From Bradyrhizobium sp. CCGB01 (GTDB taxonomy: Bacteria; Pseudomonadota; Alphaproteobacteria; Rhizobiales; Xanthobacteraceae): a stretch of DNA of 64,000 bases. The stretch covers positions 2,232,001 through 2,296,000 of the forward strand of contig NZ_JANADK010000001.1 in NCBI RefSeq assembly GCF_024199795.1. The letters run 5' to 3'. Positions within the stretch are counted from its first letter, which is position 1. Each line of letters opens with the position of its first letter. Positions 52,982 to 62,478 of this stretch are shown piece after piece. The notes beneath the pieces are model-generated. The model was not told the DNA's origin, did not search any database, and saw only the letters and a program-made list of their open reading frames with translations. The position numbers and the translations under genes are program-made.

Positions 52982-54211
52982 TTATGGCCGGTTGGTTCGA
53001 TTGTTGTTCAAATAGACGTCCAAATATTGTCCGGTCACTGAATCCGCAGAGAACCTCTCGGCAAATCCTGGCTGGGGAGGCCGGGCGGTTTTCCAGCGCG
53101 ACCGCTCGTTGACTGCCTTCAGCATCAATTCTCCCAATCGCTTGTGATCGTTGGGCTCGTAGGACCCAACCATATTCGAAAACCCCGCGATCTCAGGAAT
53201 CCCACCCGCAGTCGAACAAATTGTTGCCCGGCCTGCGTTGATGCTTTCGATCAACGTCCGCGGCAGAGGCTCCGGCCAGACCGAACTCACCAGGCAGACG
53301 TCGATGCTGGCATAGAATTCGGCTGCCTTGGCAAAGCCAAGCCATTCGACCTGCCTTCCGCTGCGGCTTTTTAGCCCCCGCACGTAATCCTCAAGCCCCT
53401 TTCCGGCAATTTTCAGTTGCCAACCCTCCGCGGGCAGCTGCTCGGCGGCTTTTAGGACTACTTCGATACCTTTTTCAGCCTCGAGCCTGCCGATGAACCC
53501 GAATATCAGGTCATCCGAGCTTGAAGCTGGTGACGGCACCACGGAGGTGGGATCGGCGATGTTGAAGATGACGCGGCTGTCCGTGCCGGGGAAATATTTC
53601 AGCCTGGTGTGCTGGTCGAGCACGAACTGGCTGTTCGAGACCACCGCATCGACCATGCGCGAGGCCAGCAAATAGGGCGACGTCATGGCGGCGCAGACGG
53701 TGCAGCGCTGTGCGCATGTCGCATCGCCCCGAAACAGCGTCGAGCGCTTGCAGAGCAGGGAATAGTCGCGCAGCGTGTGCACGATCCTGATGTTGCGCCG
53801 CTTGGCTTCCGACCACAGCGAGACCGAGAAACCCGTAAGGTTGTTGGTGTGGACGACGTCGGGCTTCTCGATGTCGAGAATTTCGGCGAAGCGCGCCGCG
53901 GACCTGCGATTCCAGGTGTCCTGCAGATGCCATTTCAGGCGCTGGACCGAGGAGGGCTTCCTGTCGTTGCCGAACGGCCAGTAGTCGTTGTCCATCGGCA
54001 CACGGTAGACGCGCACGCCCTTGAGTTCGTCGATGGTGCGATCCTGCTTGTTCTGAAGGCAGACCACCGACACCTGGTGGCCGCGCTGAGCGAATGACTC
54101 CGCGAGCAACGACACAGACACTTCGGCGCCCCCGATGATTTCGGGCGGATAGAGCGTGTTAACGATCAGTATTTTCAAGGTAGCCCCGGATTCAGCAGCT
54201 CGCCGCAGCAT
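52982..54211 (-). CDS. GT4-family glycosyltransferase with cysteine cluster (paralogue)
   Basis: 409 residues from ATG 54211, which overlaps the preceding stop as TGATG; a TTG at 54178 would give the family-typical LKILIVNTLYPPEIIGGAEV start and has CCGGGG upstream, so either is possible. GT-B fold with HTNNLTGFSVSLWSEAKRR, LLCKRSTLFRGDATCAQRC (cysteine cluster), FGFIGRLEAEKGIEVVLKAA, and SVWPEPLPRTLIESI, where EX7E is intact. Clearly related to the 51712 product along its whole length, so a tandem duplication. It probably adds one sugar of the repeat unit. Confidence 0.85.
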   Translation of the reverse strand: MLRRAAESGATLKILIVNTLYPPEIIGGAEVSVSLLAESFAQRGHQVSVVCLQNKQDRTIDELKGVRVYRVPMDNDYWPFGNDRKPSSVQRLKWHLQDTWNRRSAARFAEILDIEKPDVVHTNNLTGFSVSLWSEAKRRNIRIVHTLRDYSLLCKRSTLFRGDATCAQRCTVCAAMTSPYLLASRMVDAVVSNSQFVLDQHTRLKYFPGTDSRVIFNIADPTSVVPSPASSSDDLIFGFIGRLEAEKGIEVVLKAAEQLPAEGWQLKIAGKGLEDYVRGLKSRSGRQVEWLGFAKAAEFYASIDVCLVSSVWPEPLPRTLIESINAGRATICSTAGGIPEIAGFSNMVGSYEPNDHKRLGELMLKAVNERSRWKTARPPQPGFAERFSADSVTGQYLDVYLNNNRTNRP

Positions 54212-55551
54212 CAGTTCGATGGCCGGATCTCGAAATCCGGCACGGCCGTGCCCTTGATGCTGACAAGCAACGGCGTTGTCGATAGCGCCGTCCACGCGCC
54301 GGCGGCAGGGCCCGGCGCTTGCTGACATACATAGCTGATCTCGGCATTAGGTTCCGTATTTTTTAATCGAACTTCGAAGCGCCTGGACGCGGTCTCCGTC
54401 CAAAGCGCCAGTTTGGTTTCCGATCCGCTGTCACTCCGGATCTGCACGACGCCCGGCGCGGGCGTGGTGCGCGTTGCCTTCAGGCTGGTGCGGATGAAGG
54501 CCCAGCTCTCGCGAATGGAACACACGGCGGGCTTCGGCGAATTGTCGAAATGATAAATGCCGAAATTGTCCTCCAGTTCGCCAGGCTTCGTCCCGCTGTC
54601 CTTCAGCTCGTAAAGCCATATCCCCTTGAGCCAGGAACTGGCGGTCGAGGCCCAGAGAATGATCTGCGCCATGTTGTCGGCGGCAAGCTGCTCGGTCACG
54701 CCGCATTTCGCGCTTGGCGTCGGCCAGCCCGTTTCGGTCAGATAGATCGGATAGTCGGGATTGCCGGTCGCCTGTGCGACGCGTTGATGAAGATTTTGCA
54801 GCCGCTCGATCGCCTCAGCCGCGGTGCGCCCGGCCGGTGATGAGCAATGGTTATAGATGTGGATGGACATGCCGTCCGCGACGCGCAGCACATCGGTCTT
54901 CAAGAGCGCGTCGGTCCATTTCCAGCCCGGATCGTCGCCGAGCGCGCCCACCACGAAGGGTGCGGAGGGCACCGCCTGCTTGACCGCGGGCTGCACCAGG
55001 CGAGCGAGCGTCACGTAGTTCTCGACGGTGAAGAGCGGCTCTGCGCGCGCCCTGAGATTGTACTCGTTCCACAATTCGAAGATCGGCCGACGGTTGGCGA
55101 CCGCCTGCGCGGCCGCCGTGGCATAGGTGACGAATCTCTGGCGCGCTTCGTCGGTCGTCGGCGGATCGGAGTTCGGGACGAGGTGATGGCCGGTGCCGAG
55201 AATGAGCAGCGGGATTCCGCCGCTGGTCCTGATCTGGGTCTCGAGGCGGCCGTTCAGCGCATTGAAGCCGAGCCGCTTGCCGGGCAGCTCGAAATCCGAC
55301 CAGGGGAAGTCGTCGCGGAACGAGGTGACCCCGAGCTCCTTCATCTGCTTGACGGCCGTCGCGGGCACGTAGCCGCGGGCGCTGGTGACGCCGCCGAGGC
55401 CCTGGTGCGTGCCGACGCCCAGCAGGAAGCGCTGATCGAGCGGCTGCGCATTCTGCGCGTTGGCAGGATATGAGAGGCTGGCCGCGACGCAGAGCCCGCA
55501 CATCAACATCCGGAAACGACGCAGGGCGCGCTTCCTGTTTTGCTCGGTCAC
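54211..55551 (-). CDS. Secreted glycoside-hydrolase-like protein (GH39/GH clan A type)
   Basis: 446 residues from GTG 55551, with GGAG upstream; an ATG at 55644 adds 31 residues that look non-coding. The signal peptide (about 14-33, MLMCGLCVAASLSYPANA) precedes a TIM-barrel domain with E163 in FELWNEYNL (acid/base) and E273 in PIYLTETGWPT (nucleophile), the arrangement of GH39-like enzymes. A C-terminal beta domain follows (about 350-446). Expected to cleave a glycosidic bond of a surface polysaccharide. It lies between the OPX exporter and GT4 genes and its stop overlaps the next start. Confidence 0.8.
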   Translation of the reverse strand: MTEQNRKRALRRFRMLMCGLCVAASLSYPANAQNAQPLDQRFLLGVGTHQGLGGVTSARGYVPATAVKQMKELGVTSFRDDFPWSDFELPGKRLGFNALNGRLETQIRTSGGIPLLILGTGHHLVPNSDPPTTDEARQRFVTYATAAAQAVANRRPIFELWNEYNLRARAEPLFTVENYVTLARLVQPAVKQAVPSAPFVVGALGDDPGWKWTDALLKTDVLRVADGMSIHIYNHCSSPAGRTAAEAIERLQNLHQRVAQATGNPDYPIYLTETGWPTPSAKCGVTEQLAADNMAQIILWASTASSWLKGIWLYELKDSGTKPGELEDNFGIYHFDNSPKPAVCSIRESWAFIRTSLKATRTTPAPGVVQIRSDSGSETKLALWTETASRRFEVRLKNTEPNAEISYVCQQAPGPAAGAWTALSTTPLLVSIKGTAVPDFEIRPSN

Positions 55552-55662
55552 GCTCGTGTCCACTCCTGCTCGCGTCAACCCGACAAGGCTAATACTCTTC
55601 TGTGGCCCCAATGCGGTGGGGCGCCTTGTCTGCGCGCTCGTCATTGAGCGCGCTGAGTTGGG

Positions 55663-56886
55663 CTATTTGGAGTTCACGACCACCGAGCTGATGTTGTCCG
55701 CGTTGGCGGTTGCCGCGTTCAACGGGAGCATGAGCTTGATGAATTCGGTCGACGGCGATTCCGCCACCGAAATCACGTCATGATCGCGCATCCTGAACGT
55801 ATCCGCCTGGAACCAGCCGTCCGGCTTGCTCATGTCGAACTTGTAGACGGCGGGGACGGTCTTCGTCGGGAACTGGGATACGGCGATGCCGATCTTCTCC
55901 AGCAGCGGCTTGGGCTCGAAACGGTAGACGTAGATGGACTTGGAGTCCGCACGGGCGCCGTCGAGGCCGCCCGCCTTCGCGATGGCTTCAGCCAGCGACA
56001 TGTTGTCGTTCTCGAACGAGAAGCGGCGATTGTTGGTGCCGCCGATCGAGCCCGGAGACGGCGTCGAACCGAACACCATGTAGACGCGCGGAATGCGGGT
56101 CAGGAAGACCACGTCGCCCGGCGCGAGCAGCGCATCCTCGTTGGGATTGTGCACCACCGAGGACATCGTCTCGCTGTAGGTGCGGCCCTCGCGCTTGATC
56201 GTGATCGTGCTCTCGTAGGACGGATATTTCGGGCCGCCGGCGCGCGCGATCGCGCCCATCAGGCGAATCCCGCCCGGATCGACCGGGAAGCGGAGCGGCG
56301 AGTTGACTTCGCCGAGCACGCTGATCTGGTTGCCGCGCTGTTCGGCGACGCTCACGACGGCCTGCGGATCGATGGCGCGGTCCTTGAGACGCTCGCGGAT
56401 GATGTTCGAAACGGCGCGCGGCGTCAGCCCTGCGACCTTGATCGATCCGGCGTAGGGGATGTTGATGTTGCCGGACTGGTCGACCTGCTGTCGCGGAATG
56501 TCCACGAAGTTGCCCGGACGCACGCCGGCTTCGCGCGGAATGAACAGGCCGCCCGCCTGCGCTTCGTAGACGGTCACGGTGACGATATCGCCGATGCCGA
56601 TCGTGACGTCGCGATAGTTGCCGCCGGGGAGGCGGGAGAACACCATTCCGGAGGAGTCCGTGAACGCGTTGGTCGCCTGCAGGATCGCCGGATTGACCGG
56701 CATCAGGGCATAGGCAAGCGGCGCGGTCGGCTCGGTGATGAGCGCGGCATTTGTTTGCGTTGCGACGGCATCAGGAGCGTCTAATGGAATGAAGCTACCG
56801 CAACCCGTCAAGGAGACGCTGATCGCAGCAACGGCAAGGATTCGGCTAATACCGAAATCGAAATCAAAACGTTCGGTCTTAGCCAC
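55663..56886 (-). CDS. OPX-family polysaccharide export lipoprotein (Wza/ExoF type)
   Basis: 407 residues from GTG 56886, with GAGGG 7-8 bases upstream; ATG 56892 would be too close to that site. The lipobox SLTGCGS gives an acylated Cys at about residue 29. The Poly_export domain (about 105-190, DVTIGIGDIVTVTVYEAQAG) is followed by two SLBB domains (QISVLGEVNSPLRFPVDPGG, RVYMVFGSTPSPG) and a C-terminal helix. It should form the octameric channel that works with the BY-kinase copolymerase to send EPS across the outer membrane. The C-terminal helix would line the pore. Confidence 0.9.
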   Translation of the reverse strand: MAKTERFDFDFGISRILAVAAISVSLTGCGSFIPLDAPDAVATQTNAALITEPTAPLAYALMPVNPAILQATNAFTDSSGMVFSRLPGGNYRDVTIGIGDIVTVTVYEAQAGGLFIPREAGVRPGNFVDIPRQQVDQSGNINIPYAGSIKVAGLTPRAVSNIIRERLKDRAIDPQAVVSVAEQRGNQISVLGEVNSPLRFPVDPGGIRLMGAIARAGGPKYPSYESTITIKREGRTYSETMSSVVHNPNEDALLAPGDVVFLTRIPRVYMVFGSTPSPGSIGGTNNRRFSFENDNMSLAEAIAKAGGLDGARADSKSIYVYRFEPKPLLEKIGIAVSQFPTKTVPAVYKFDMSKPDGWFQADTFRMRDHDVISVAESPSTEFIKLMLPLNAATANADNISSVVVNSK

Positions 56887-57429
56887 CGGCATTCCCTCGT
56901 ACTCGTCTAAAATCGGAATCACCGTACAAATCCCGTGCTGCGGAGTCACTGCTACGTCTTCGACTTTATGGTAAAGCACTTATGCCTGTGACCTTATTGC
57001 AACTTGTGAACCGCGATATACGCGCGAATTACTGTCCAATTTTTGTGCGGAGTATCTTTTTTCTATGCAGTTCGCAAACTAGACATGCGCGTGTCAGATC
57101 GATGTCACGAATGAGGCTGCGATATCTCGCGTCAGCCGCGCGCGGCGATGAAGCTGCACATGCGACGGCGTCGCCGCGTGATGATATCGCGATAAACTTC
57201 AAGTGTTGGATTCGAGCGTGAGCTAACCCTGCGTTGTGGTTTCGTCGTCTTGCGACGGACGTGGCGTTCGGGCTGTGGTCTCGCCGGATCGTTCGACCAA
57301 TATTTCTGCGAGGGGATTCCACCTCCGTTAACGCTTAGATTTGGAAGCTGGCGTCACGCTGGTGTCCGTAAGGTCTTCCTAATCCCGATCCGGCTAGTGG
57401 TCGGTCAAACAAAAGGGAAGGCGAAGACG
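56887..57429. promoter_or_regulatory. Long intergenic region upstream of OPX gene
   Basis: 543 bases with no gene I can support; a minus-strand frame at 57029-57322 has no ribosome site and odd composition. It includes a TATCGCGATA palindrome (57185-57194) and related GATAT/CGCG stretches at about 57012 and 57121. The promoter of the minus-strand OPX-hydrolase-GT4 cluster should lie near 56900-57050, where AT content is highest. Confidence 0.4.
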
Positions 57430-57573
57430 ATGTTGCACACCGGATCACTGCTGTTTGCGGCCGGCTTTCTCACTTGCGCGATGGTGGTCATGTTCGCAAT
57501 CGCTTGGTCCTTCTCCGACAACCGCGTGAATGACGGCGAGTTTGCGCAGGGCGATGCCCGGCGGATGGCCTGA
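57430..57573 (+). CDS. Small membrane protein
   Basis: 47 residues from ATG 57430, preceded by GGGAAGGCG. One hydrophobic helix (SLLFAAGFLTCAMVVMFAIA) is followed by a polar, acidic C-terminus (FSDNRVNDGEFAQGDARR). It converges on a GT4 gene with a 12-bp palindrome (GATCGGCCGATC, 57572-57583) at the junction. No family recognised; a membrane-embedded accessory to the EPS machinery is only a guess. Confidence 0.5.
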   Translation: MLHTGSLLFAAGFLTCAMVVMFAIAWSFSDNRVNDGEFAQGDARRMA

Positions 57574-57584
57574 TCGGCCGATCG

Positions 57585-58745
57585 CTACGATCGCACATTG
57601 TTCGGGATGTCGGACTGCAGTTTCGCCTGCTGCCCGGATTCGCTCGTCCGCACATGCAGGACGTCGGCATAGACCTGGCTGAGGGTGCGGTGGGTCTGCT
57701 CGATGTCGTAGAGGCGGGCAAAGCGCTCATATCCGGCACGGCCGACCGTAGCCAGGTCCAGCCTGGTTGCGCGCTGAAAACCTTCAACCAGCTTTTCGGC
57801 CGAGACTTCGTCGCACAGCACGCCCGTCGCATTGTCTTCGACGATCTCCGGCAGGGCGCCGATGCGGAAGGCAATGATCGGCTTGGCCGCCCGCATCGCC
57901 TCGATCGCGACCAGGCCAAACGCCTCCCAGCGCGAGGGTATGGCGACCATGTCGGCCTGGTCGAGTTCGGCCTCGATCTGGTTGCGGTTCATCCAGCCCA
58001 GAAACGAGACGTTGGCGGGCAGGTCGCTCCTGCGGAATTTGCTGACGACCGAGGCGCCGATGAGGCGCACGTCGAGCTTGTCTCCGAGCGCGCGCGCCGC
58101 CTCGATCAGGAGATCGTAGCCCTTTTGACGGTCGAGGCGTCCGATGAAGAGGACCTTGATCTTGTCCGACCGCCACGGCGCCGCGCCCTTGTCGAGCGCG
58201 GGGCGCTGCTTGGAAATCCCGTTGTGCACAAGAGCGAGGCGCTTTGCCGCGATTCCGACCTGCCTGGCATCGGCCTGCTCGCTTTCCGAGATGCAGACGA
58301 TGCGGTGGGTGAATTTCGACAGCACGAGCTCGGTGAATTTCGTGACCTCGCGGCTGAGGCGGCCGGTCTCGCGGCCGAAGGCCCAGCCGTGCGGGCAATA
58401 GACGATGCGCGAGCGCCGATAGGTGAGCCAGAGCACCGGGCGCACCACGAGCCCGGCGAAGGACGAGTGCAGATGGATGATGTCGGGCTGAAGCTGCCGG
58501 ACCGCGCGCATGGTCGCAAACAGCATGCGAAACAGGCCGACCGCGTTGCGGCCGTCGCGCGGAAACGTGGTGACGGCGTCGTCCTCGATATTCACCAGGT
58601 CGCCGCGATGGTCGGAGGGAACGACATAGTTGACGTTCCCGCGGCCGAAGCTCGCGCTCTGATGCGGATGCAGCTCGTTGAGGTAGGTCGCGATGCCGCC
58701 ACGGACCGTTTCGGCGACATGCAGAATTTTCAGGCCGCTGGACAA
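57585..58745 (-). CDS. GT4-family glycosyltransferase with TTG start
   Basis: 386 residues from TTG 58745. The start is supported by a very strong AAGGAAGG 8 bases upstream; an ATG at 58752 is in another frame. GT-B fold: LKILHVAETVRGGIATYLNE, FIGRLDRQKGYDLLIEAARA, and SRWEAFGLVAIEAMRAAKPI with an intact EX7E. The N-terminal VRGGIATYL loop matches the acceptor-side signature of many EPS transferases. It acts in the cytoplasm at the inner membrane. Sugar unknown. The next gene upstream on the same strand is another GT4. Confidence 0.88.
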   Translation of the reverse strand: MSSGLKILHVAETVRGGIATYLNELHPHQSASFGRGNVNYVVPSDHRGDLVNIEDDAVTTFPRDGRNAVGLFRMLFATMRAVRQLQPDIIHLHSSFAGLVVRPVLWLTYRRSRIVYCPHGWAFGRETGRLSREVTKFTELVLSKFTHRIVCISESEQADARQVGIAAKRLALVHNGISKQRPALDKGAAPWRSDKIKVLFIGRLDRQKGYDLLIEAARALGDKLDVRLIGASVVSKFRRSDLPANVSFLGWMNRNQIEAELDQADMVAIPSRWEAFGLVAIEAMRAAKPIIAFRIGALPEIVEDNATGVLCDEVSAEKLVEGFQRATRLDLATVGRAGYERFARLYDIEQTHRTLSQVYADVLHVRTSESGQQAKLQSDIPNNVRS

Positions 58746-58827
58746 CGGTCATTCCTTCCTTGTCTTGAAGACGCCGGAACTTGCAGGCGCACGTCTAACG
58801 CTCCTGGGCAGCAATAATTGGGCCGCA

Positions 58828-59943
58828 TCATGGTTTCGGGCGACCGGGTGCGGTGTGCGGCGCCGGTTTGGCGAGGAACTCGAGCATCGCTGCGGCGGAC
58901 TTGGCCCAGGAATATGTCGTCAGGCGCTGCCGCTGCTTCTCCTGTTCCGCCGGCGAAATCCTGCCGAGTGCGATTCTTTCGCGCATCCGTGCCGACAGCT
59001 CGTCCGCGTCGAGCGGATCGAAATAGACGGCGGCATCGTCGCAGGTCTCGCGCACGGCGTCGGCGGAACTCGCGATGACCGGGCAGGCGAAGAACATCGC
59101 CTCCAGAGGAGGCACGCCGAATCCCTCGTAAAGGCTCGGGAACACGAACGCCGCGGCCCGGGAGAACAGCGCCGCGATCTCCTCGTCCTTCAGGCGCCCG
59201 GCGATGACAACGCCGGCCCTCGATTCCGCGGCAGCGCCACCAAACACCTTGCTGTTGTCGCCTCCGACCACGACCAGAGGAAACTCGGCGCGGCCAAGCC
59301 GCTCGGCGGCACGAATGGCGGTCTCGACATTCTTGTTCTTCGTCATCGAGCCGACGAAAAGGAAGAACTGATGGGGCGCGAGATGCAGCTTGTCGATGAT
59401 CGAAAAGTCGGGCGCGACGGTCGCGAAATGTTCTGCGCTGTTGGCAATGACGGGAATCGAGGCGGGATCCAGCGACAGCACCTCGGCAAGTTCGTTGCGC
59501 GAAAACGCGGAAACTGTTGCGATCGTTGCCGTGCGCGCCAGCAGATGGCCGAGCGTCCGATGCAAAGCGAGGTAGCGCCAGCTGAAGAAGTCCGGCCGCC
59601 GGAAAACCTGCGCGTCGTGAATCACGACGAGATGGTCGCGGTGGAGAACCGGACCGGAATTGGCGAGGCTGACGAGGCGCGTGCCGGCCGCGGCGCGCGC
59701 CAGATCGATCTGGTCCCACGCGTGCCCCTGCAATGAGCCGACCTGCTTGATGGTGATGCGGCGAAGACCGGGAAGCGTCTGCGCATTCGGCGGCGCCAGG
59801 ATCTGCCACTCTGCATCCAGCAGTTGCTGTGGAGCCTCTCCGCTCGCGAGCAAGCGGTCCATCGCCTTGACGATCTCGGCTGCGTAGCGCTGCACGCCCG
59901 TTAGCGATTGTGACAAAAACCTGCCGTTGATGGAGAGTTTCAA
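58828..59943 (-). CDS. GT4-family glycosyltransferase (mannosyl/fucosyl-transferase-like)
   Basis: 371 residues from TTG 59943, which gives the family-typical start LKLSINGRFLSQSLTGVQRY; ATG 60009 and GTG 60042 are longer options. GT-B fold with IHDAQVFRRPDFFSWRY, TVSAFSRNELAEVL, FVGSMTKNKNVETAIRAAER and FPSLYEGFGVPPLEAMFFAC (EX7E intact). The LTGVQRYA and YEGFGVPPLE patterns are those of the WbaZ/mannosyltransferase-B-like subgroup. Expected to add a GDP- or UDP-sugar to the growing repeat. The gmd/fcl genes nearby could supply GDP-fucose as donor; this is inference. Confidence 0.85.
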   Translation of the reverse strand: MKLSINGRFLSQSLTGVQRYAAEIVKAMDRLLASGEAPQQLLDAEWQILAPPNAQTLPGLRRITIKQVGSLQGHAWDQIDLARAAAGTRLVSLANSGPVLHRDHLVVIHDAQVFRRPDFFSWRYLALHRTLGHLLARTATIATVSAFSRNELAEVLSLDPASIPVIANSAEHFATVAPDFSIIDKLHLAPHQFFLFVGSMTKNKNVETAIRAAERLGRAEFPLVVVGGDNSKVFGGAAAESRAGVVIAGRLKDEEIAALFSRAAAFVFPSLYEGFGVPPLEAMFFACPVIASSADAVRETCDDAAVYFDPLDADELSARMRERIALGRISPAEQEKQRQRLTTYSWAKSAAAMLEFLAKPAPHTAPGRPKP

Positions 59944-60201
59944 AGTCGATCTTTTTCTTTGCGGGATGTTGCGTGTCTGTTGCGCGAACAATGCCTCAAG
60001 ACTGGGCATCGCGCCGAATATGCGTTCGATGACGTGTAGCACAAGTGGGCGCTATCGTCAGAGCATCCTCGCAGGCGGATAGCATGCGGTGATGCATGAC
60101 GCCATCATGTTTCCTACACATTTCGATGCGCTTACATGGGCCGAGTGATTTGATGATTGTCGTGACTGTCCAAACCTTGCCTCTCATGTCCTGGTCTGGC
60201 A

Positions 60202-61242
60202 ATGCTTCGCGGAATGAACGAGATGACAACTTTGCGGCCAGTGATCGTGACCGGCGCTGCCGGCTTTATCGGAATGCATGTTTGTGAACGACTGTTGGCA
60301 CGTGGCGAGCAGGTCGTTGGCATCGACGCATTCACTCCGTATTACGATCCCGCGCTGAAGCGTGCGCGTCTCGCAACGCTCGAGCACCATCCAGGGTTCA
60401 AATTCTACGAGATCGATCTCTCGGATTTCGACGCCGTGACGCGCGTCTTCGACGAGGTCTCGCCCGATCGCGTCGTGCATCTGGCAGCGCAGCCCGGCGT
60501 GCGCGCGTCGATCGACGATCCCATCACCAGCATCCGCGCCAATTGTGACGGCTTTGTCACCGTGCTCGAAGCCGGCCGGCGCCATGGCCTGGCGCATCTG
60601 GTCTACGCCTCGTCGAGCTCGGTGTATGGCGCCAACCGCACCTTGCCGTATTCGACCGAGCACTCGGTGAACCATCCGGTCAGCCTTTATGCCGCGAGCA
60701 AGAAGGCCAACGAACTGATGGCGCATACGTTCGCGCATGTTCACAAGCTGCCGGTGACCGGGCTTCGCTTCTTCACCGTCTACGGCCCGTGGGGCCGGCC
60801 CGACATGGCCGCCTATCTGTTCACGCGTGCGATCTTCGCGAATGAGCCGATCAAGATTTTCAATAATGGCGACATGTGGCGCGACTTCACCTATGTCGAC
60901 GACATCGTCGAAGGCGTGATCCGCACGCTCGATCGGCCCGCGACGCGGAATCCCGCGTGGAAGGCCGAGCAGCCGGAAAACTCGACGAGCTATGCGCCGT
61001 ATCGCGTCTACAACATCGGCAACAACAGGTCGGTCAACCTGATCGAGTTCGTCGAGACGCTCGAGAAGATCATCGGCAAGCCCGCGATCCGCAAGCTGCT
61101 GCCGATGCAGGCCGGCGACGTCCTGGAGACGCGCGCCGATATTTCGGCGCTCCAGCGCGATGTCGGTTTCTCGCCGTCGACGTCAATCGCGGACGGCCTT
61201 GGCCGCTTCGTCGAATGGTATCGAGAGTACCACGGCGTCTGA
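60202..61242 (+). CDS. NAD-dependent epimerase, probable UDP-glucuronate 4-epimerase
   Basis: 346 residues at most; in-frame ATGs at 60214 and 60223 are alternative starts, the last giving MTTLRPVIVTGAAGF. An extended SDR with the GAAGFIG nucleotide-binding loop, catalytic Ser in YASSSSVYG and YAASK (Tyr-X3-Lys). The DAFTPYYDPALKRARL and RFFTVYGPWGRPDMAAYLFT stretches are typical of UDP-glucuronate 4-epimerases (LpsL/Cap1J group). It should interconvert UDP-GlcA and UDP-GalA. Together with ugd downstream it gives a full route from UDP-glucose to UDP-galacturonate. Confidence 0.87.
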   Translation: MLRGMNEMTTLRPVIVTGAAGFIGMHVCERLLARGEQVVGIDAFTPYYDPALKRARLATLEHHPGFKFYEIDLSDFDAVTRVFDEVSPDRVVHLAAQPGVRASIDDPITSIRANCDGFVTVLEAGRRHGLAHLVYASSSSVYGANRTLPYSTEHSVNHPVSLYAASKKANELMAHTFAHVHKLPVTGLRFFTVYGPWGRPDMAAYLFTRAIFANEPIKIFNNGDMWRDFTYVDDIVEGVIRTLDRPATRNPAWKAEQPENSTSYAPYRVYNIGNNRSVNLIEFVETLEKIIGKPAIRKLLPMQAGDVLETRADISALQRDVGFSPSTSIADGLGRFVEWYREYHGV

Positions 61243-61407
61243 TCCTGCGATCGGCGGCACCGCGCGCCGGTCGGGAACGCCGGTTCTTGTGCCGGTTCTT
61301 GCGCTTTTGGCCGCCGGCGACCTTGTCAGCGGGCGCGAACGGTGGTTATCCCGTCCTCTGAATCTCTTTGACCCGGAACCAGGCGCAGGCCCAAAGCTGA
61401 GCGGATC

Positions 61408-62478
61408 ATGGCTGAGCGGATCGCTCTCATCACCGGCGTTACCGGTCAGGACGGCGCCTATCTCGCCGAATATCTGCTGTCGCTCGGCTATGTCGTGCAC
61501 GGCATCAAGCGGCGCTCGTCCTCGTTCAACACCGCGCGGGTCGACCATCTCTACCAGGACCCGCATGTCGGCAACGTGCCGTTCCTGATGCACTATGGCG
61601 ACATGACGGACTCGACCAATTTGATCCGCCTGGTGCAGCAGATCCGGCCGACCGAGATCTACAATCTGGCGGCCCAGAGCCACGTCGCCGTCAGCTTCGA
61701 GAGCCCGGAATACACCGCCAATGCCGACGCCATCGGCGTGCTGCGCCTCCTGGAAGCGATCCGCATCCTCGGCATGGAGAAAGAGACGCGGTTCTACCAG
61801 GCCTCGACCTCCGAGCTCTACGGCCTCGTGCAGGAGATCCCGCAGAAGGAGACCACGCCGTTCTATCCGCGCTCGCCCTACGGCGTCGCAAAGCTCTACG
61901 GCTACTGGATCACGGTGAACTACCGCGAGGCCTACGGCATGTTCGCAAGCAACGGCATCCTGTTCAACCATGAGAGCCCGATCCGCGGCGAGACCTTCGT
62001 CACCCGCAAGATCACGCGCGGCGTCGCGCGCATCGAGGTCGGGCTCGAGGACACGCTTTATCTCGGCAATCTCTCGGCCAAGCGCGACTGGGGCCATGCG
62101 CGCGACTATGTCGAGGGCATGCACATGATCCTCCAGGCCGACACGCCCGACGACTTCGTGCTCGCCACCGGCGAGATGCGCTCGGTACGCGAGATGGTCG
62201 AGCTGTCCTTTGCGCATGTCGGCCGCCGCATCGAATGGCGCGGGATGGGCGTCGAGGAGACCGGCGTCGATGCGAAGAGCGGCAAGACGGTGGTGAGGAT
62301 CGATCCGACCTATTTCCGTCCGACCGAGGTCGATCTCCTCGTCGGCGATGCCAGCAAGGCGCGGGACAAGCTCGGCTGGAAGCCGAAGCGCAGCTTTGCC
62401 GAGCTCGTCGCGGAGATGATGGCCAGCGATCTGGCGGAGGCAAAACGGGACGCCGGCCGTGGCAAGCGCAGCGTTTGA
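61408..62478 (+). CDS. gmd: GDP-mannose 4,6-dehydratase
   Basis: 356 residues. An extended SDR with [35 protein letters not shown] (the Gmd-specific NADP(H)-binding signature), the catalytic triad in ASTSELYG and [10 protein letters not shown], and [18 protein letters not shown]. It converts GDP-D-mannose to GDP-4-keto-6-deoxymannose in the cytoplasm. The following gene overlaps its end by 20 bases and encodes the next step. GDP-fucose from this pair may go to LPS or to the EPS. Confidence 0.95.
   Translation: MAERIALITGVTGQDGAYLAEYLLSLGYVVHGIKRRSSSFNTARVDHLYQDPHVGNVPFLMHYGDMTDSTNLIRLVQQIRPTEIYNLAAQSHVAVSFESPEYTANADAIGVLRLLEAIRILGMEKETRFYQASTSELYGLVQEIPQKETTPFYPRSPYGVAKLYGYWITVNYREAYGMFASNGILFNHESPIRGETFVTRKITRGVARIEVGLEDTLYLGNLSAKRDWGHARDYVEGMHMILQADTPDDFVLATGEMRSVREMVELSFAHVGRRIEWRGMGVEETGVDAKSGKTVVRIDPTYFRPTEVDLLVGDASKARDKLGWKPKRSFAELVAEMMASDLAEAKRDAGRGKRSV

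Noticed and set aside
57029..57322. Possible 97-residue minus-strand gene
   Set aside because: No ribosome site, no domain, unusual composition and location in an AT-rich control region.
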